Shown: in pieces, positions 1-10,669 of the stretch | Numbering within the stretch: position 1 is the stretch's first letter | Layout: every line of letters begins with the position of its first letter | NCBI GenBank assembly: GCA_020796225.1 | Contig: CM036753.1 | Location: forward strand, 67,028,365 to 67,092,364 | Direction: 5' to 3' | Source of the DNA: Arion vulgaris | Lineage: Eukaryota; Mollusca; Gastropoda; Stylommatophora; Arionidae | Length of the DNA: 64,000 nucleotides | Translations under genes and position numbers: made by a program | The notes under the pieces: generated by a model | Seen by the model: only the letters and a program-made list of their open reading frames with translations | Told to the model about the DNA's origin: nothing | The model's database searches: none

Positions 1-80
1 AGAGAGAACGGCGTGGTCTGGATTTGAACCCACGAGTTTCAGAACACAAAGCAACGCCTTAGACACTGAGACCCCCCTCT
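1..80 (-). mobile_element. tRNA-like head of a SINE (family E), cut by window edge
   Basis: Read on the minus strand this has a tRNA-like layout: an A-box-like TGTCTAAGGCG and a B-box-like GGGTTCAAATCC, followed by the ACCACGCC stretch also seen in the copy near 19135-19200. The body of the element would lie beyond the window edge. It is listed as a SINE head and not a working tRNA because the same head is joined to a SINE body elsewhere in this window. Confidence 0.5.
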
Positions 81-456
81 CACTCCCATTATAGACAAGA
101 AGTTTTGAACACCTACTGTTGTTTACATCAGTTATAATATTTGTTGACTCACGCTCTGAAATGTCAATGGTGATGATGATCCTGGCTAAAATACAAGAAC
201 AACAACACTTGAATTAATTGTACGGGTCCCTGAGACACGTCAAGGAAAGTATTCTTAGCCATTTCTTGAAAACCAGGCCAAGTTCTAAACCATTTCTTGT
301 CAACTTCATTATACGGCAGTCGTTATCTGCGAGATACACAGAGTCGTGTCTATACTTGGCTTAGACATTTTATCGTAGTTAGACAGTTTCACATTTGTAC
401 ATCAGGCGTGATAGATACACTTCCTAAACGTTTGTTTATGAATCACATCGACTATA

Positions 457-500
457 CTCAGTGCCGGATTAAGCCAGTGCGGGGCCTGTAGCAAATGTTA
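457..500 (+). mobile_element. possible hAT-type terminal end
   Basis: The stretch begins with CAGTGCCGGATTAAG and runs into a GGGGCC motif, a style of end common in hAT elements. I could not find the matching inverted end downstream, so this is a solo end or a chance match. The next 350 bases are AT-rich without recognisable coding sequence. Confidence 0.3.
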
Positions 501-846
501 GCAAGAGGGCCTAGGTTTTGTATGATAGTAAAATAAAATACAACTTTTACTAACAAACTTTTCTGGATTTAATGTTAGCAAATTTAGAGATAACACTATC
601 AATTTCTATAAGTAAATTACGTTCAATGTTCATTAAGGTGAGGTTATTTAGACGATATTTTCCCATCTTGCTCCTTAACTCACTTTTTATACGCTTTAAT
701 GAGTATAGTAGAGCCGCTGAAATCGTCGTACTTAGTATTTCGCTTGCGTCGTCTGGAAGTTTGTTGTTATTATTCTTTACAGTCAGTCAGGATTTTGTCT
801 TTGACCTCAATATCTAAAAATGTAGATCCCTTAAAAATATTGAAAC

Positions 847-965
847 CGAAATTTTACAAGCTAAACGTTTTCTGCTCTAGGCGCGGGGCCTCCAACAACG
901 ATGGTTCGAATTTTACAAGCTAAACGTTTTCTGCTCTAGGCGCGGGGCCTTCAACAACGATGATT
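847..965. repeat. 60-bp direct duplication
   Basis: Two nearly identical adjacent copies of about 60 bp, each running from GAATTTTACAAGCTAAACG through GCGCGGGGCC to CAACAACGATG, differ by only a few bases. This is a simple recent tandem duplication. Confidence 0.85.
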
Positions 966-2440
966 CCTTAGCATTTGATACTTCTGTTATAGAGCTAGTC
1001 CGACACTGACTATACTGTCATCTCTCTCGTGTAGTTAGACTTTTAGTTGTTTTGCAACTGATTGCATGCAACCTGTTAATTGATCGTCCATGTCATGGTT
1101 CATTATTTTGTATCGTATAATTAATCATTGACTACATGTGTCAACAGATAGTAATGCGTTGCTTTTTTTTTATAGCATGACTACATTCAACTAGTCTGTT
1201 TATTTCTAAATTAGTATTATTAATTTGCTGGATATAATTGTGTGCTGTTTAGTTTAATAAAATACGCTCAGAAATTCGACTAACTTGTGTGAGTGAGTAG
1301 TAGTTGCGGCGGCAGAGAATAATATTAGCTCTGTACGACATATGTGTTAAAATGGAGTGGATGCGCTCAATTTTTCTGTGTGGATAATATCAATATGAAC
1401 ATCACAAGTCTACAGCATGGGACGAGCTATAAGAACGTGTGGTGGGGAGTATCATGTTCCGTTCCTAAGCCAAACTAAAACTGGTAAGATATATTCATTG
1501 TTGATAATGTAAATATATATCTGTATTGTATATCTTGAGATCTTGCAGATGATATGATTACGTAAATATGTACCTGTATTATATTTATATATGTATGTAA
1601 ATGCATGGGCGTCAACAGGTTAAGGCGAAGGTGGGTAAGTGCCACCCTATTGAAAATGGCTTTTTTTAATAGCAATTTTATGCGAATATGATCTTATCCA
1701 TTTCCGCGTAGTAAACTAATAACTAAATTTAAAAAAATATTTTGATCCCTCCTGAAAAAAATGTATGTGAAAAAGGTATATATGATTGTGATCATATCCT
1801 GTTAGCATCGAGAGGAAACATGATTTGTTTTTGTGTTTTTATTTGTTTCATTTCGTTTTTTATAAACCAAGGTAACCAGTGTTTTTGATTTGTGTGGTTT
1901 GTGCTGAGAACATGAGTACGATGCGCATCCGTTCTCACCTTACTACAAATTCTAGTACAGGCAGATTCAAATTTCTGACAAATTTTGGATTTTTTTTCTG
2001 CTTTCTTCTGGCACCTTTATGTCAGTAAATTGTCTTGTTTTGCTTCACCAGTTCTCAGAACAGTTTGTAGAACTTGTCTCCAGCTTGATCTGTTCCTGGC
2101 AAGTCCCTCATAGTTTTGCGTATTCATGTCAAGTGCCTTCAAGTCAAACTTGCATACAACAACTTTGTAACGAAGGAAGAGTCACCACATTGTCCTTTTT
2201 TCCTGAACCCAACTTCCTGTGTAGAATATCCTTGGGGATCCAGCAGTCATCCATCCGAATCAAGTTACCCTACAATCTTGGACGGCGTTGGTGGATACAG
2301 GTAAATGTGTTAGGAACCAAACATATTCCACCAATACCTCATTAGTTGTTATTCTATTAGTCCACTAGATCTGGAGAATACGCCTCGAGTAGTGCGTGCC
2401 GTATGGTCTTTTTCTTTTCTTTTTTTAACAGACAGTTTGG
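966..2440. other. no recognisable feature
   Basis: AT-rich sequence. The open frames here are short and lack known motifs. I see no repeat family shared with the rest of the window and no splice-bounded coding block I could defend. Confidence 0.5.
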
Positions 2441-2444
2441 GGTC

Positions 2445-2656
2445 TTTATACAGAAATGGTTAAAATGTTTGTCTGTCGTTATGAAGAATGTGAGTTCGAA
2501 CCCGGGACCGATTCACATGTGCAATTTTTCCACGAGATCCCTAGGATTGTTGTCGGAGCTACGGAGTTCGTGTAACACTCTCGGCAGAAGGCGTGCCATC
2601 TCTGCCGACAGGGACGGAGTGATATGGAGAAACCCGGTGCAATGAAGTAAATCCTT
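2445..2656 (+). mobile_element. tRNA-derived SINE, family E
   Basis: A head with a B-box-like GAGTTCGAACCC is followed by a conserved body (CACATGTGCAATTTTTCCAC, GGAGCTACGGAGTTCGTG, GAGAAACCCGGTGCAATGAA). The same order recurs at 53905-54125 on the plus strand and at about 18990-19200 on the minus strand, with tail-only fragments at 34052-34190 and 48010-48125. The shared order over more than 200 bp and the internal RNA polymerase III-type boxes support a SINE. I have no formal family name for it. Confidence 0.7.
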
Positions 2657-2676
2657 CGCCTTTAATCCTTTTAGAC

Positions 2677-3008
2677 CAGTGGTTCTCAATCTTCCTAATG
2701 CCGCGACCCATTAATACAGTTCCTCATATTGTAGTGACCCCCAACCATGAAATTATTTTCGTTGCTACTTCATAACTGTAATTGTGCTCTGTTATGAGCC
2801 CTAATGTAAATATCTGATATGCGATGTATTTTCATTGTTACAAATTGAACATAATTAAAGCATAGTGATTAGTCACAAAACAATATGTAATTATATATTG
2901 TGAAATATTTATTTCTAATTATGATAAATATATGTTTCGATTGTCTTAGGCGACCCTGTAAATGATATTTCGACTTCCTAGGGTCCGACCCAAAGTTTGA
3001 GAACCATT
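2677..3008 (+). mobile_element. non-autonomous hAT transposon, SPIN-like
   Basis: The left tip CAGTGGTTCTCAATCTTCC and the right tip GTTTGAGAACCATT are inverted copies of one another. They are flanked by TTTTAGAC (2669-2676) and CTTTAGAC (3009-3016), an 8-bp duplication with one mismatch, which is the hAT signature. The interior (AATGCCGCGACCCATTAATA, GTGACCCCCAACCATGAAAT, TTGCTACTTCATAACTGTAA) matches my memory of the SPIN hAT family, known for patchy distribution across vertebrates and some invertebrates. It contains no transposase, so it would depend on a protein supplied in trans. The right tip has decayed (CATT where CACTG is expected). The hAT assignment is firm; the SPIN name is from memory. 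Confidence 0.85.
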
Positions 3009-3064
3009 CTTTAGACAGACATAGAACCTGTGTAGTTAGTCACCACACGCTAAGTAAGATACAT

Positions 3065-3270
3065 GCCCGTCTACCCAGCGTGTTCGTAGCGTGTTGACTT
3101 CGGGACTATCCTCTGTGTGTACGGTTCAATTCCGTGGATGGCAGAAAAAGCCACAGATTTCCAGATTTACGGTGTTCGTGGCACCGAACCGAAGGGTTAC
3201 GATGTCCATGGACCGAGCCGAAGAGCTGAAAAAGCTCATGCTTCTGGATCGGAAGAAAAAAAAAAAAGAA
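3065..3270 (+). mobile_element. SINE family A, full length with target-site duplication
   Basis: The copy starts GCCCGTCTACCCAGCGTGTT with an A-box-like TAGCGTGTTG and a B-box-like GGTTCAATTCC. The body includes GTGTTCGTGGCACCGAACCG and GCTTCTGGATCGG, and it ends in an A-rich tail. The 13-bp duplication AAGTAAGATACAT lies at 3052-3064 and 3271-3283. Internal promoter boxes, A-tail and duplication together indicate LINE-driven retrotransposition. Nine copies of this family occur in the window. Confidence 0.9.
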
Positions 3271-3560
3271 AAGTAAGATACATACTGAGGAGGAGATCGG
3301 ACCACTTATTACAATTCAAACTTAGTCCAATTGGTTCGATGTGCAGTGATGATGATCCGACGACTAAACTAAACTAAGATCTTTATTTGTTTGATATGAT
3401 GGTTTCAGAGAATCACCGTCGTCATTTTTATCCCTTGGCACGCCGAAGTGCAGGACATTGTACTAGCCGATAGATAAGATGGCTCGGCTACGATATCAGA
3501 GGGCAATGCAAATGACCGAAATGACATTCTGAACGCACCAAGTAGTCTATTCGACCATAT

Positions 3561-3814
3561 CTTCTTCTTCTTCGCGTTCGTTCTTTAGACCAATTTTAAT
3601 CACTCTTTGTGATATGTTTGATGTTTGGCAAGAACATGTATACGTTGCACATTGGTTTGGTAGTCCCTAAACGCATAGACTTCTTCTACACGTTTAGGAC
3701 ATGTGCATCCGATTTCAGCCAAACCTCCTTAATCGCCTCTTACGACATGCGTGGCAGGTAACAGGGATTCTATTCTTCACACCCCAAATTTGGGCTCCGG
3801 TAACCACTCGGGTG
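3561..3814 (-). mobile_element. SINE family B, subtype 1
   Basis: On the minus strand the copy runs from CCCGAGTGGTTACCGGAGCC through GCATGTCGTAAGAGGCG and CCTAAACGTGTAGAAG to a (GAA)n tail. The whole order recurs at 16112-16358 and 57655-57920. Its head is less clearly tRNA-like than that of family A, so SINE is inferred from size, tail and dispersal. Confidence 0.7.
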
Positions 3815-4045
3815 ATTCAAACATATCAATTTCATGGCTGTGAATCCCACGTGCTGTCCAGATTAAGAAAGATTAGTAGCGATATTGGTACAACCGGAAA
3901 AGAACGGCATACCAACGTATGCGGAAAGATTGATTAATCAACATTGAACTGTCGTTGTTGGGTCGCTTGATTTATTGTGGTGGGGATCGATGCACATATG
4001 ATACATGTCTGGAGTGCAATAATGATAGTCCTCATATAACTGATA

Positions 4046-4290
4046 CGCCCCTGTGTTGCCGGGGTTCGCAAGGGGAGCAAAGAATAGTAACATTTGCGAC
4101 CTACAAGGCATGTCGTAAGAGGCGATTGAGGTAGAGACCTAGGGAAGCTACCCTAGTAAATAAAAAGCGTCGCAGAAATCGAATGTACTGGTCTACTTGT
4201 AGGCGCATAACCGGCACAACATAAATCGCTCTATCTCGGATCACATACAAGGCACACATATTGGTTAACAGTGGAACGTTCCAAGAAGCA
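4046..4290 (+). mobile_element. SINE family B, subtype 2
   Basis: This shares GCATGTCGTAAGAGGCG with subtype 1 but has a different middle (GAAGCTACCCTAGTAAATAA, then GTCGCAGAAATCG) and a related 3' end (ATCACATACAAGGCACA). The same order occurs at 4990-5235, 12621-12893 and 35190-35420. Confidence 0.65.
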
Positions 4291-4404
4291 GAAGATATAA
4301 CTGATAACTGACGGTTGATTAACAAGACGCTGCCTTTTATAATTCAAGACACGCTGTATATTTGCTCACATATACGTTGCCTGACAGTTCAGTGAGTTAG
4401 TTAG

Positions 4405-4640
4405 TTAGTCTTTCCTCTTGGGCCTGTGGGCGGCGCATAGGGCAGAGGTCATAGTTATCCATGTCTCGCGGTTCGTTGCTATCTGTTTTAGGTCTTTAAT
4501 GTTTGCTAGGCCCATCGTTGAGCCTTCTCTGGTGATGGTTCTACGCAGAGTCTCTCTTGGTCTTCCTCGTTTTCTTTTCCCTCTGGTGTCCATATGAGGG
4601 ATTGGTAAGGGAGTCTTCTCTCATCAATTCTAAGTGTGTG
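4405..4640 (-). mobile_element. LINE C-terminal fragment
   Basis: The minus-strand frame 4593-4405 encodes MDTRGKRKRGRPRETLRRTI followed by a QIATNRETW-type stretch and a stop. The GKRKRGRP(R) linker followed by an 'A-x-NRE-W' block is the ordinary 3' end of many animal LINE ORF2 proteins. No reverse transcriptase core is present, as expected of a 5'-truncated insertion. It is non-functional by itself. Confidence 0.6.
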
Positions 4641-4989
4641 GCCGATGTTCGATTCATTTAGAGCCTAAACTCTGTTTCTCAAACAGTGGTGATTTTTACG
4701 ATGACGACTTGTCGGGCCGACGATCAAGTTTGTGGGCCAAGCTAGAAGAAAACACGTCCCGCCATCTTGACCAACAAACCGGAAACCGTTCAGTGCGTAT
4801 GTGTAACCAAATGAGACATGTCAACAACATGATCAGATGTGTAGTGTGTGCACCAGATGTGAGCTTGACATGAATGTGGGACCCAAAAAATGATATTGAT
4901 TAGTTAGTCTATTTTAAGACCACTTTGTAATAATACCAGCTCTATGTTCAACAGCTGGCGTTTAGTATCTGCGTCGCTCGTATGTTGCT
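4641..4989. other. no recognisable feature
   Basis: Sequence between a LINE tail and a SINE. There is one 79-codon open frame without recognised motifs. Confidence 0.5.
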
Positions 4990-5235
4990 GTGGCTCACAA
5001 CGTGAGCAAAGAATAGTAACACTGTGACCTACAAGGCATGTCGTAAGAGGCGACTGAGGTAGGGACCTAGGGAAGATACCCTAGTAAATAAATGCGTCGC
5101 AGAAATCGGATGTGCTGGCCTACTTGTAGATACATAACTAGCACAGCGTACAATCGCTCTTGGCTCTGGTTACATACAAATCACAAAGAGTGGTTAACAA
5201 ATGGTCGAAATGGAGCGTACGAAGAAGAAGAAGTA
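4990..5235 (+). mobile_element. SINE family B, subtype 2
   Basis: Same order as the 4046-4290 copy: GAGCAAAGAATAGTAACAC, GGCATGTCGTAAGAGGCGAC, GATGTGCTGGCCTACTTGTA and a (GAA)n 3' tail ending near 5233. Confidence 0.7.
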
Positions 5236-5748
5236 TCTGCGTACGTTGTTCCTTCTGTAACTGGTAGACCTAATTTTGACAAGCCGTATGTTGTTATTCT
5301 TCGATCCCCATGGAATTATTAGTTTTCACTCACTTTTCTTCTCCTATTAACCCCTTCGCTCTTCTGTGCTGATATACCGGCTTGTGAACTGTTTAAGATA
5401 CCACAAAGTTAGTATACTGTCTAATTCAGTATACACTGCCATGTACATGCGTCGAAGGTTAAAAAAAGACGTAACGAAAGGGTGAAGATAAGGGGAGAGT
5501 ACCCGTGCTTTCTTGCAGAACCAGAAGACTTTCAATAACTTCAGGCGTGTAGTGCCATGTTTAGAGTTACTGAAACACTCAAGTAGAGTCCCAATCATGG
5601 ACCACAGTCCTTTCTGTTATATTAGGGCTTGATGATAGCATCCAGTTAATCTCGAGATGCAGCTGGTGTAATGGTCTTGGAGGTAGAGAACTGTCTTAGT
5701 TTATACTTTTATTCGGACACGTTTTATATCTATGAAATGTCTTGAGTC

Positions 5749-6190
5749 ACGTTTCACCAGTACCCGCAGCTTATTTCCCACGTTTCACCAGTACCCGAAG
5801 CTTATTTCCCACGTTTCACCAGTACCCGCAGCTTATTTCCCACGTTTCACCAATACCTGCAGCTTATTTCCCACGTTTCACCAGTACCCGAAGCTTATTT
5901 TTCCCACATTTCACTCACAGTACCTGCATCTTATTTCTCACGTTTCACCAGTACCTGCATCTTATTTCTCACGTTTCACCAGTACCTGCACTTATTTCAC
6001 GTTTCACCAGTACCTGCATCTTATTTCTCACGTTTCACCAGTACCTGCATCTTATTTCTCACGTTTCACCAGTACCCGCACTTATTTCCACGTTTCACCA
6101 GTACCACGCAGCCTATTTTCTACGTTTCACCAGTACCCGCAGCCTATTTCCTACGTTTCACCAGTACCCGCAGCCTATTTCCATCTTTCC
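5749..6190. repeat. 31-bp minisatellite, about 15 copies
   Basis: Repeats of CACGTTTCACCAGTACCCGC followed by AGCTTATTTCC. Units vary in length (some carry 2-3 base deletions) and drift from CCCGCAG to CCTGCAT and back. The two overlapping open frames across it (158 and 168 codons) follow from the stop-free unit and shift relation to it at each indel, so I do not call a protein. Confidence 0.9.
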
Positions 6191-6236
6191 CTGGCAAACT
6201 CTTCATAATTTAATGCATTCATGTCAAACTTCATCA

Positions 6237-6612
6237 AACCTCATTTGATTAATAGGATCATCATCATTGCACTTCGGGGAATAATCACTTGTTCTCCGAT
6301 CTTTATATTACACAGGAAGATTCTCAGCGTTAGGTCACGAACTCTGTAGCACCTGTGAGGATTCGTGATGTATCTTTAAAAAGATGGTGAACATTTTGTA
6401 GAAGTTTTAATATTTAAAAAAATGAATTTTACCCGGACAGCGGTTTTCAACTGCAAATGGTTCTTTTACGTGCTCACTTTGATCACGCCACCTACTTTTA
6501 TCGCCCTCTTCGATAGGATTATGATCTTTATCTCACCCACATGAGATCATAAATTTATGGAAAAATATATAGATCGCTCCATTCGGGGAACAAACCGAGT
6601 ACCATTAAAACG
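6237..6612 (-). mobile_element. SINE-like element, family D
   Basis: On the minus strand this has the same block order as 57000-57419: a head with a GCTCC box, a middle (ACGATAAAA-like, CAGTTGAAAACC) and an end in CACGAACTC, GAAGTGCAATGATG and a short ATC-rich tail. It is divergent from its relatives. Confidence 0.55.
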
Positions 6613-7436
6613 AGAGTCGAGCACTGTACCTCCACGCTACAGAGAAACCATATACATAATCCATATATAACCATTTAGGGTATCACAACATGCTCTTGCT
6701 CTCTTGTAATGTGTTTTCTATAAGTATTGTTTCATAACACGGTATTGTTTATGAACATTGCCCTATTGTTGTCAGTTGATTGGTATTCAGTATCAACAAT
6801 ACAACTAACCAGCTTTGCGACAGGACGTTACAATACATGCTGCACTATTAATAATTCATATTCGTTCATAGAGAGCTGTAGCTATCATAGCTAACTGTCA
6901 CAAAGCTGGTACTATGTTCTATTGTTACTTGTTTCAATCCTCAAGGGAATATGCTTTTGTACACTTGTTCCGTGCACCAGGAAGTGTAATTTGTACTTTC
7001 GACTCCATGTTGATGACTTCCTGGCGACTGTTTCTGATCGGTTATGTTTTCAGAGCTTGTTTTCAAAACCGAGAAGGTTGTTTGTTCCATTCGGTATGGC
7101 GAGGGTTACAAGGTCATACGCTAAGCCCCTTTTCTTTCTTCCAACCAGGGCTGTGAGTTTTCAGTCTTGAGCAGACAATGCCAAATTGTAGAATATGTAC
7201 AATGTTTTCTGCAGTTGTAGTAGACTGTCAATAACGGTATTATCAACAGATTGATGTGATGGGAAGAGTTGGTGTCTAGCTTTCTGTAATCCAGGACATT
7301 CAAGCAGAACGTGCTGTACCATCTGCTTTCATATGCAAGGTTTTCCCTAGAATAGTGTTGTGTAAGTAGGTATCTCATTTTATTCTGTTTAAGGTTCATC
7401 TTTCTACTCTAGGAAAAAGTGGTCATCTATATTTAA
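6613..7436. other. no recognisable feature
   Basis: Mixed-composition sequence with short open frames in several phases and no recognised motif. Confidence 0.45.
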
Positions 7437-7588
7437 TATCAGTAGGTCATCTTCTACTCTAGATGGTATTATATAACAGTAGGTCATCTTCTACTCTAGA
7501 TGGTATTAAATAACAGTAGGTCATCTTCTACTCTAGATGGTATTATATAACAGTAGGTCATCTTCTACTCTAGATGGTATTAAATAAC
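7437..7588. repeat. 37-bp tandem repeat, 4 copies
   Basis: Four units of AGTAGGTCATCTTCTACTC followed by TAGATGGTATTATATAAC. Alternate units carry TATATAAC and TAAATAAC, which suggests a two-unit duplication step. The array abuts the 5' truncation point of the LINE tail at 7589. Confidence 0.85.
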
Positions 7589-7958
7589 AGACAGTAGACT
7601 GGACGTCAAACACTGGATATGATTTTAGAAATGGCTTCCTCAAAGATCCTAGCAGAACAGACCGGGTCGTTATATTTCACCTATGTATCGGACACTGCAG
7701 ACTCAACAAACTCTTACATAGATTAGGAATAAGTCAAACTGCTCGCTGCCAGTGTCAGCAGGCGGAACAGACATCGGAACATGTCCTGCAAGGCTGGCAT
7801 TCCCTTTGTGAGCTGAGGAGCAACATGTGACTACACTCGGGCGACCTAAAAACTAAGCTTTGGGGAAACTTGACATACCTGAAGCTGACTACTCAGTTTG
7901 TGGTCCATATTAAATTAAACCCATGATCAGACATCGCTGAAGAAGAAAATGGAATATG
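7589..7958 (+). mobile_element. LINE tail of the RNase H-bearing family
   Basis: DNA-level match, block by block, to 24445-24955 (plus strand) and to the minus strand of 28690-29050: CAAACACTGGATATGATT, CGGACACTGCAGACTCAACA, AGGAATAAGTCAAACTGCTC, CAGTGTCAGCAGGCGGAACA and ATCGCTGAAGAAGAA. It corresponds to the region after RNase H in the longer copy. Frameshifts and stops make it non-coding. Confidence 0.75.
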
Positions 7959-7959
7959 C

Positions 7960-8939
7960 TGTCATTTCTAACATAAATTCCTTTGTAAGAGGTCGTGAAC
8001 CTCGAACAGGGGCCCAGGAAAGTGTAGAAGAAGAAAAGAAGAACAAAAAAGAATAGGAAGAAGGAACGATCGTAGAATATGGTCTAACATTAAGTCATAC
8101 ACTGAAGGTCCGTCTTTATCAGTTTATAAGAAGCTTATTACAACTAAAGGAATTGCACATACAGACTCTCTCAACTGATAGAGTCTAAGAAGTTCATAAG
8201 TATCGTTCCTCGAAAAAATTATACAATAGAGGAACTCAATTGCAAGTGAATGTCAACAAACAAGGAGAGGAAAAATGCCACATCATCAATTAATTTCATA
8301 CAAATTACATCAACCAAACTTTTAGTCATTACTGTATCCACTCAATTCTAATCTGTCCTCAGTATTAATTTAAGTAGATAACACAAGATTAAATATGAGC
8401 TCATTACCTAGGCGTGTCTTCGTGAAGGTGTGCTTCTCTCTCAGTCATAGGCCATATGGTTAGAGGCCCACACCTCGTCGTACCTTATAATTTTGCTTTA
8501 AATGAGGTAGTTAGGCTGAGGTGCAATAGGTTGCCCCACAACACCAATTCTTCTTGAAGTTTCGTAGGCGCTCGGTTGGTCTGTTCCCTGGTCGTCCTGG
8601 TTCCGTTGGAGGTCGTCAAGAAGGGGTACAGGCTACGCCCTTCTCTCTGGTCTGGTATACCATCGTCGGCGATGATCACTAGTCAGGATGAATGGAACTG
8701 ACAGCGAACGAGGCGATAGGAAGAAAACTCATGTAGATATGAGTAGGTCTTCTCGTACATTTATAATTATTTCAAGTGTTCACGCCTCGGTCCCAGTACT
8801 TGGAATAGTAAGCGAAAGGCTAGTACACGTTGCGTTGAAGATATGATTTCTGTCCTACTCAGTACTAACGGGGCACATAAAGATATCTAGCAATTGATTA
8901 CTACAACTCGCCACCGGCTAATAGATAAAGTTATGGAAC
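7960..8939. other. no recognisable feature
   Basis: AT-rich sequence with no family recognised elsewhere in the window. A 64-codon minus-strand open frame near 8485-8679 shows no motif. Confidence 0.45.
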
Positions 8940-9420
8940 CTCATACTCAGTGGCGGCTCGTAATCATCTCATACTCAGTGGCGGCTCGTAATCATCTCAT
9001 ACTCAGTGGCGGCTCGTAATCATCTCATACTCAGTGGCGGCTCGTAATCATCTCAAATCGTGGCGGCTCGTAATCATCTCATCTCAGTGGCGGCTCGTAA
9101 TCATCTCATACTCAGTGGCGGCTCGTGATCATCTCATACTCAGTGGCGGCTCGTGATCATCTCATACTCAGTGGCGGCTCGTAATCATCTCATACTCAGT
9201 GGCGGCTCGTAATCATCTCATACTCAGTGGCGGCTCGTAATCATCTCATACTCAGTGGCGGCTCGTAATCATCTCATACTCAGTGGCGGCTCGTAATCAT
9301 CTCATACTCAGTGGCGGCTCGTAATCATCTCATACTCAGTGGCGGCTCGTAATCATCTCATACTCAGTGGCGGCTCGTAATCATCTCATACTCAGTGGCG
9401 GCTCGTAATCATCTCATACT
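8940..9420 (+). repeat. 28-bp minisatellite made from a hAT tip plus its target-site duplication
   Basis: The unit is CTCATACT followed by CAGTGGCGGCTCGTAATCAT. The last 20 bases are the left terminus of the hAT element starting at 9421, and the first 8 equal that element's left target-site duplication (9413-9420; right copy CTCATAAT at 9748-9755). Including the element's own tip, GGCGGCTCGT occurs 18 times. Most units are identical; one is shortened near 9058 and two carry GTGATC. The array is therefore an amplification of the insertion junction. Confidence 0.93.
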
Positions 9421-9747
9421 CAGTGGCGGCTCGTAATCATTTGTGTTGGTGGGGCCAGACAAATATTTTCAGAAAAATCGTGGTTTTGGGTTAGGTTATA
9501 TTTTAGTATTTACTATTATTTGTCTATACCGGGAAGTAATCCCTTCTTTATTAGAACGTACAGTATCGTACACTGTAGACATTAGTCTGTATATTTGATT
9601 TTAAGCTTATATATACAACTTTTCAAGCTAATTAGTATCACGTTAAAAGAAATAATTAGGAACAAATAATTTTTAAATACTAAATACACGATACATATTT
9701 TTTGTGGGGCCCGGACCCCACTGGCCCTTAATGACGAGCCGCCACTG
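9421..9747 (+). mobile_element. non-autonomous hAT element (327 bp)
   Basis: It begins CAGTGGCGGCTCGTAATCAT and ends ACGAGCCGCCACTG, giving a perfect 14-bp terminal inverted repeat, with GGGGCC-rich subterminal blocks at both ends. The flanks CTCATACT and CTCATAAT form an 8-bp duplication with one mismatch. The interior is AT-rich and encodes nothing. A second copy of the right end lies at about 32235-32273. Confidence 0.9.
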
Positions 9748-9959
9748 CTCATAATATATACACAATGGTCCTTGCTATCTAAGTTCAGTTCTATGGACGT
9801 GCAGCGTCTAGTTCATATCTCAGTCTATAAACACCATTTCAGGTATCCTTCGTTGTGGGTCACACCACGTTCACAACATATAAATTGATTATGGTACAAG
9901 TTCAATAACCTCCGTCTATAAACGCAATTGCATTGTAATGAAATCAGAGACATGTCTGT

Positions 9960-10245
9960 CAACCACTAGTGACAAACTGTTATAAGAAAGAAGAAGATGG
10001 ATATGTTGGGCTACACCTTGAGGAGAAATGATCAACGAATATCAAAGCAGGTATTGAAGTGGGATGCAAGGGTTCAAGAAGAGAGGTCGACCCAAGACTC
10101 TGAAACGAACTTTGCTGAGAGAGGCAGGAAATATCGGTCTCAGTTCCATGGAGAAATTGAGCGAGTTGCCCAGGATAGAGTGGTATGGAGAAATTACTTG
10201 CAGGCCTTATGTAACGTATAACGGTACGAGATGAATTATTATTAT
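9960..10245 (+). mobile_element. LINE 3' end, GHTLRRND family
   Basis: The frame near 9997 encodes a degraded C-terminal segment, visible as GYTLRRNDQRISKQVLKWDA and an AQDRVVWRNYLQ block, then a non-coding end TAACGGTACGAGATG and a (TTA)n tail. Related copies are at 25045-25411, 29490-29865, 35880-36290, 44565-45290 and 47085-47220. The 'GHTLRR..I.KQ.L.W' and 'A.DR..W' blocks are typical of LINE ORF2 C-termini. The clade is not assigned. Confidence 0.75.
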
Positions 10246-10669
10246 TATTATAAACGCAATGTTCATCGTAACTTATCAAGAATTTCATTTGAACTCACCG
10301 CTTAACAAGTCTTAAACGGCACTATCACGATTCCCCACTGCAAGTAAGTATAATCTTCTTCACTAATTTATCTATCAATTCCTCCTTCTATACATCAGTT
10401 ACTCAACACTTTATCTCCATAGACTCTACAGACTCTACTATAATTGTTATTCCAACATAACAATTGACGTAAATACTCGTGCGTCACAAAATCACTCCTT
10501 AAACTCATCGCATACTCCATGGTTCAAACTAGTTACGTGGCAGTCGATGATTCTATGTAACACAACTTCAATAGCCTGCAATGGAATAATTATCACAATT
10601 CTCTTCCACAGTTCCTTGTACTATAGTACTATTTATTCTCCGTTCCGACTGTTAATTATAAGAAGTCAC
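10246..10669. other. no recognisable feature
   Basis: AT-rich spacer between a LINE tail and the 16-bp array. No coding or repeat signal seen. Confidence 0.45.

Noticed and set aside
1..80. A functional tRNA gene
   Set aside because: The A and B boxes are tRNA-like, but the same head is fused to a SINE body elsewhere in the window and I could not fold a convincing cloverleaf with acceptor ends.
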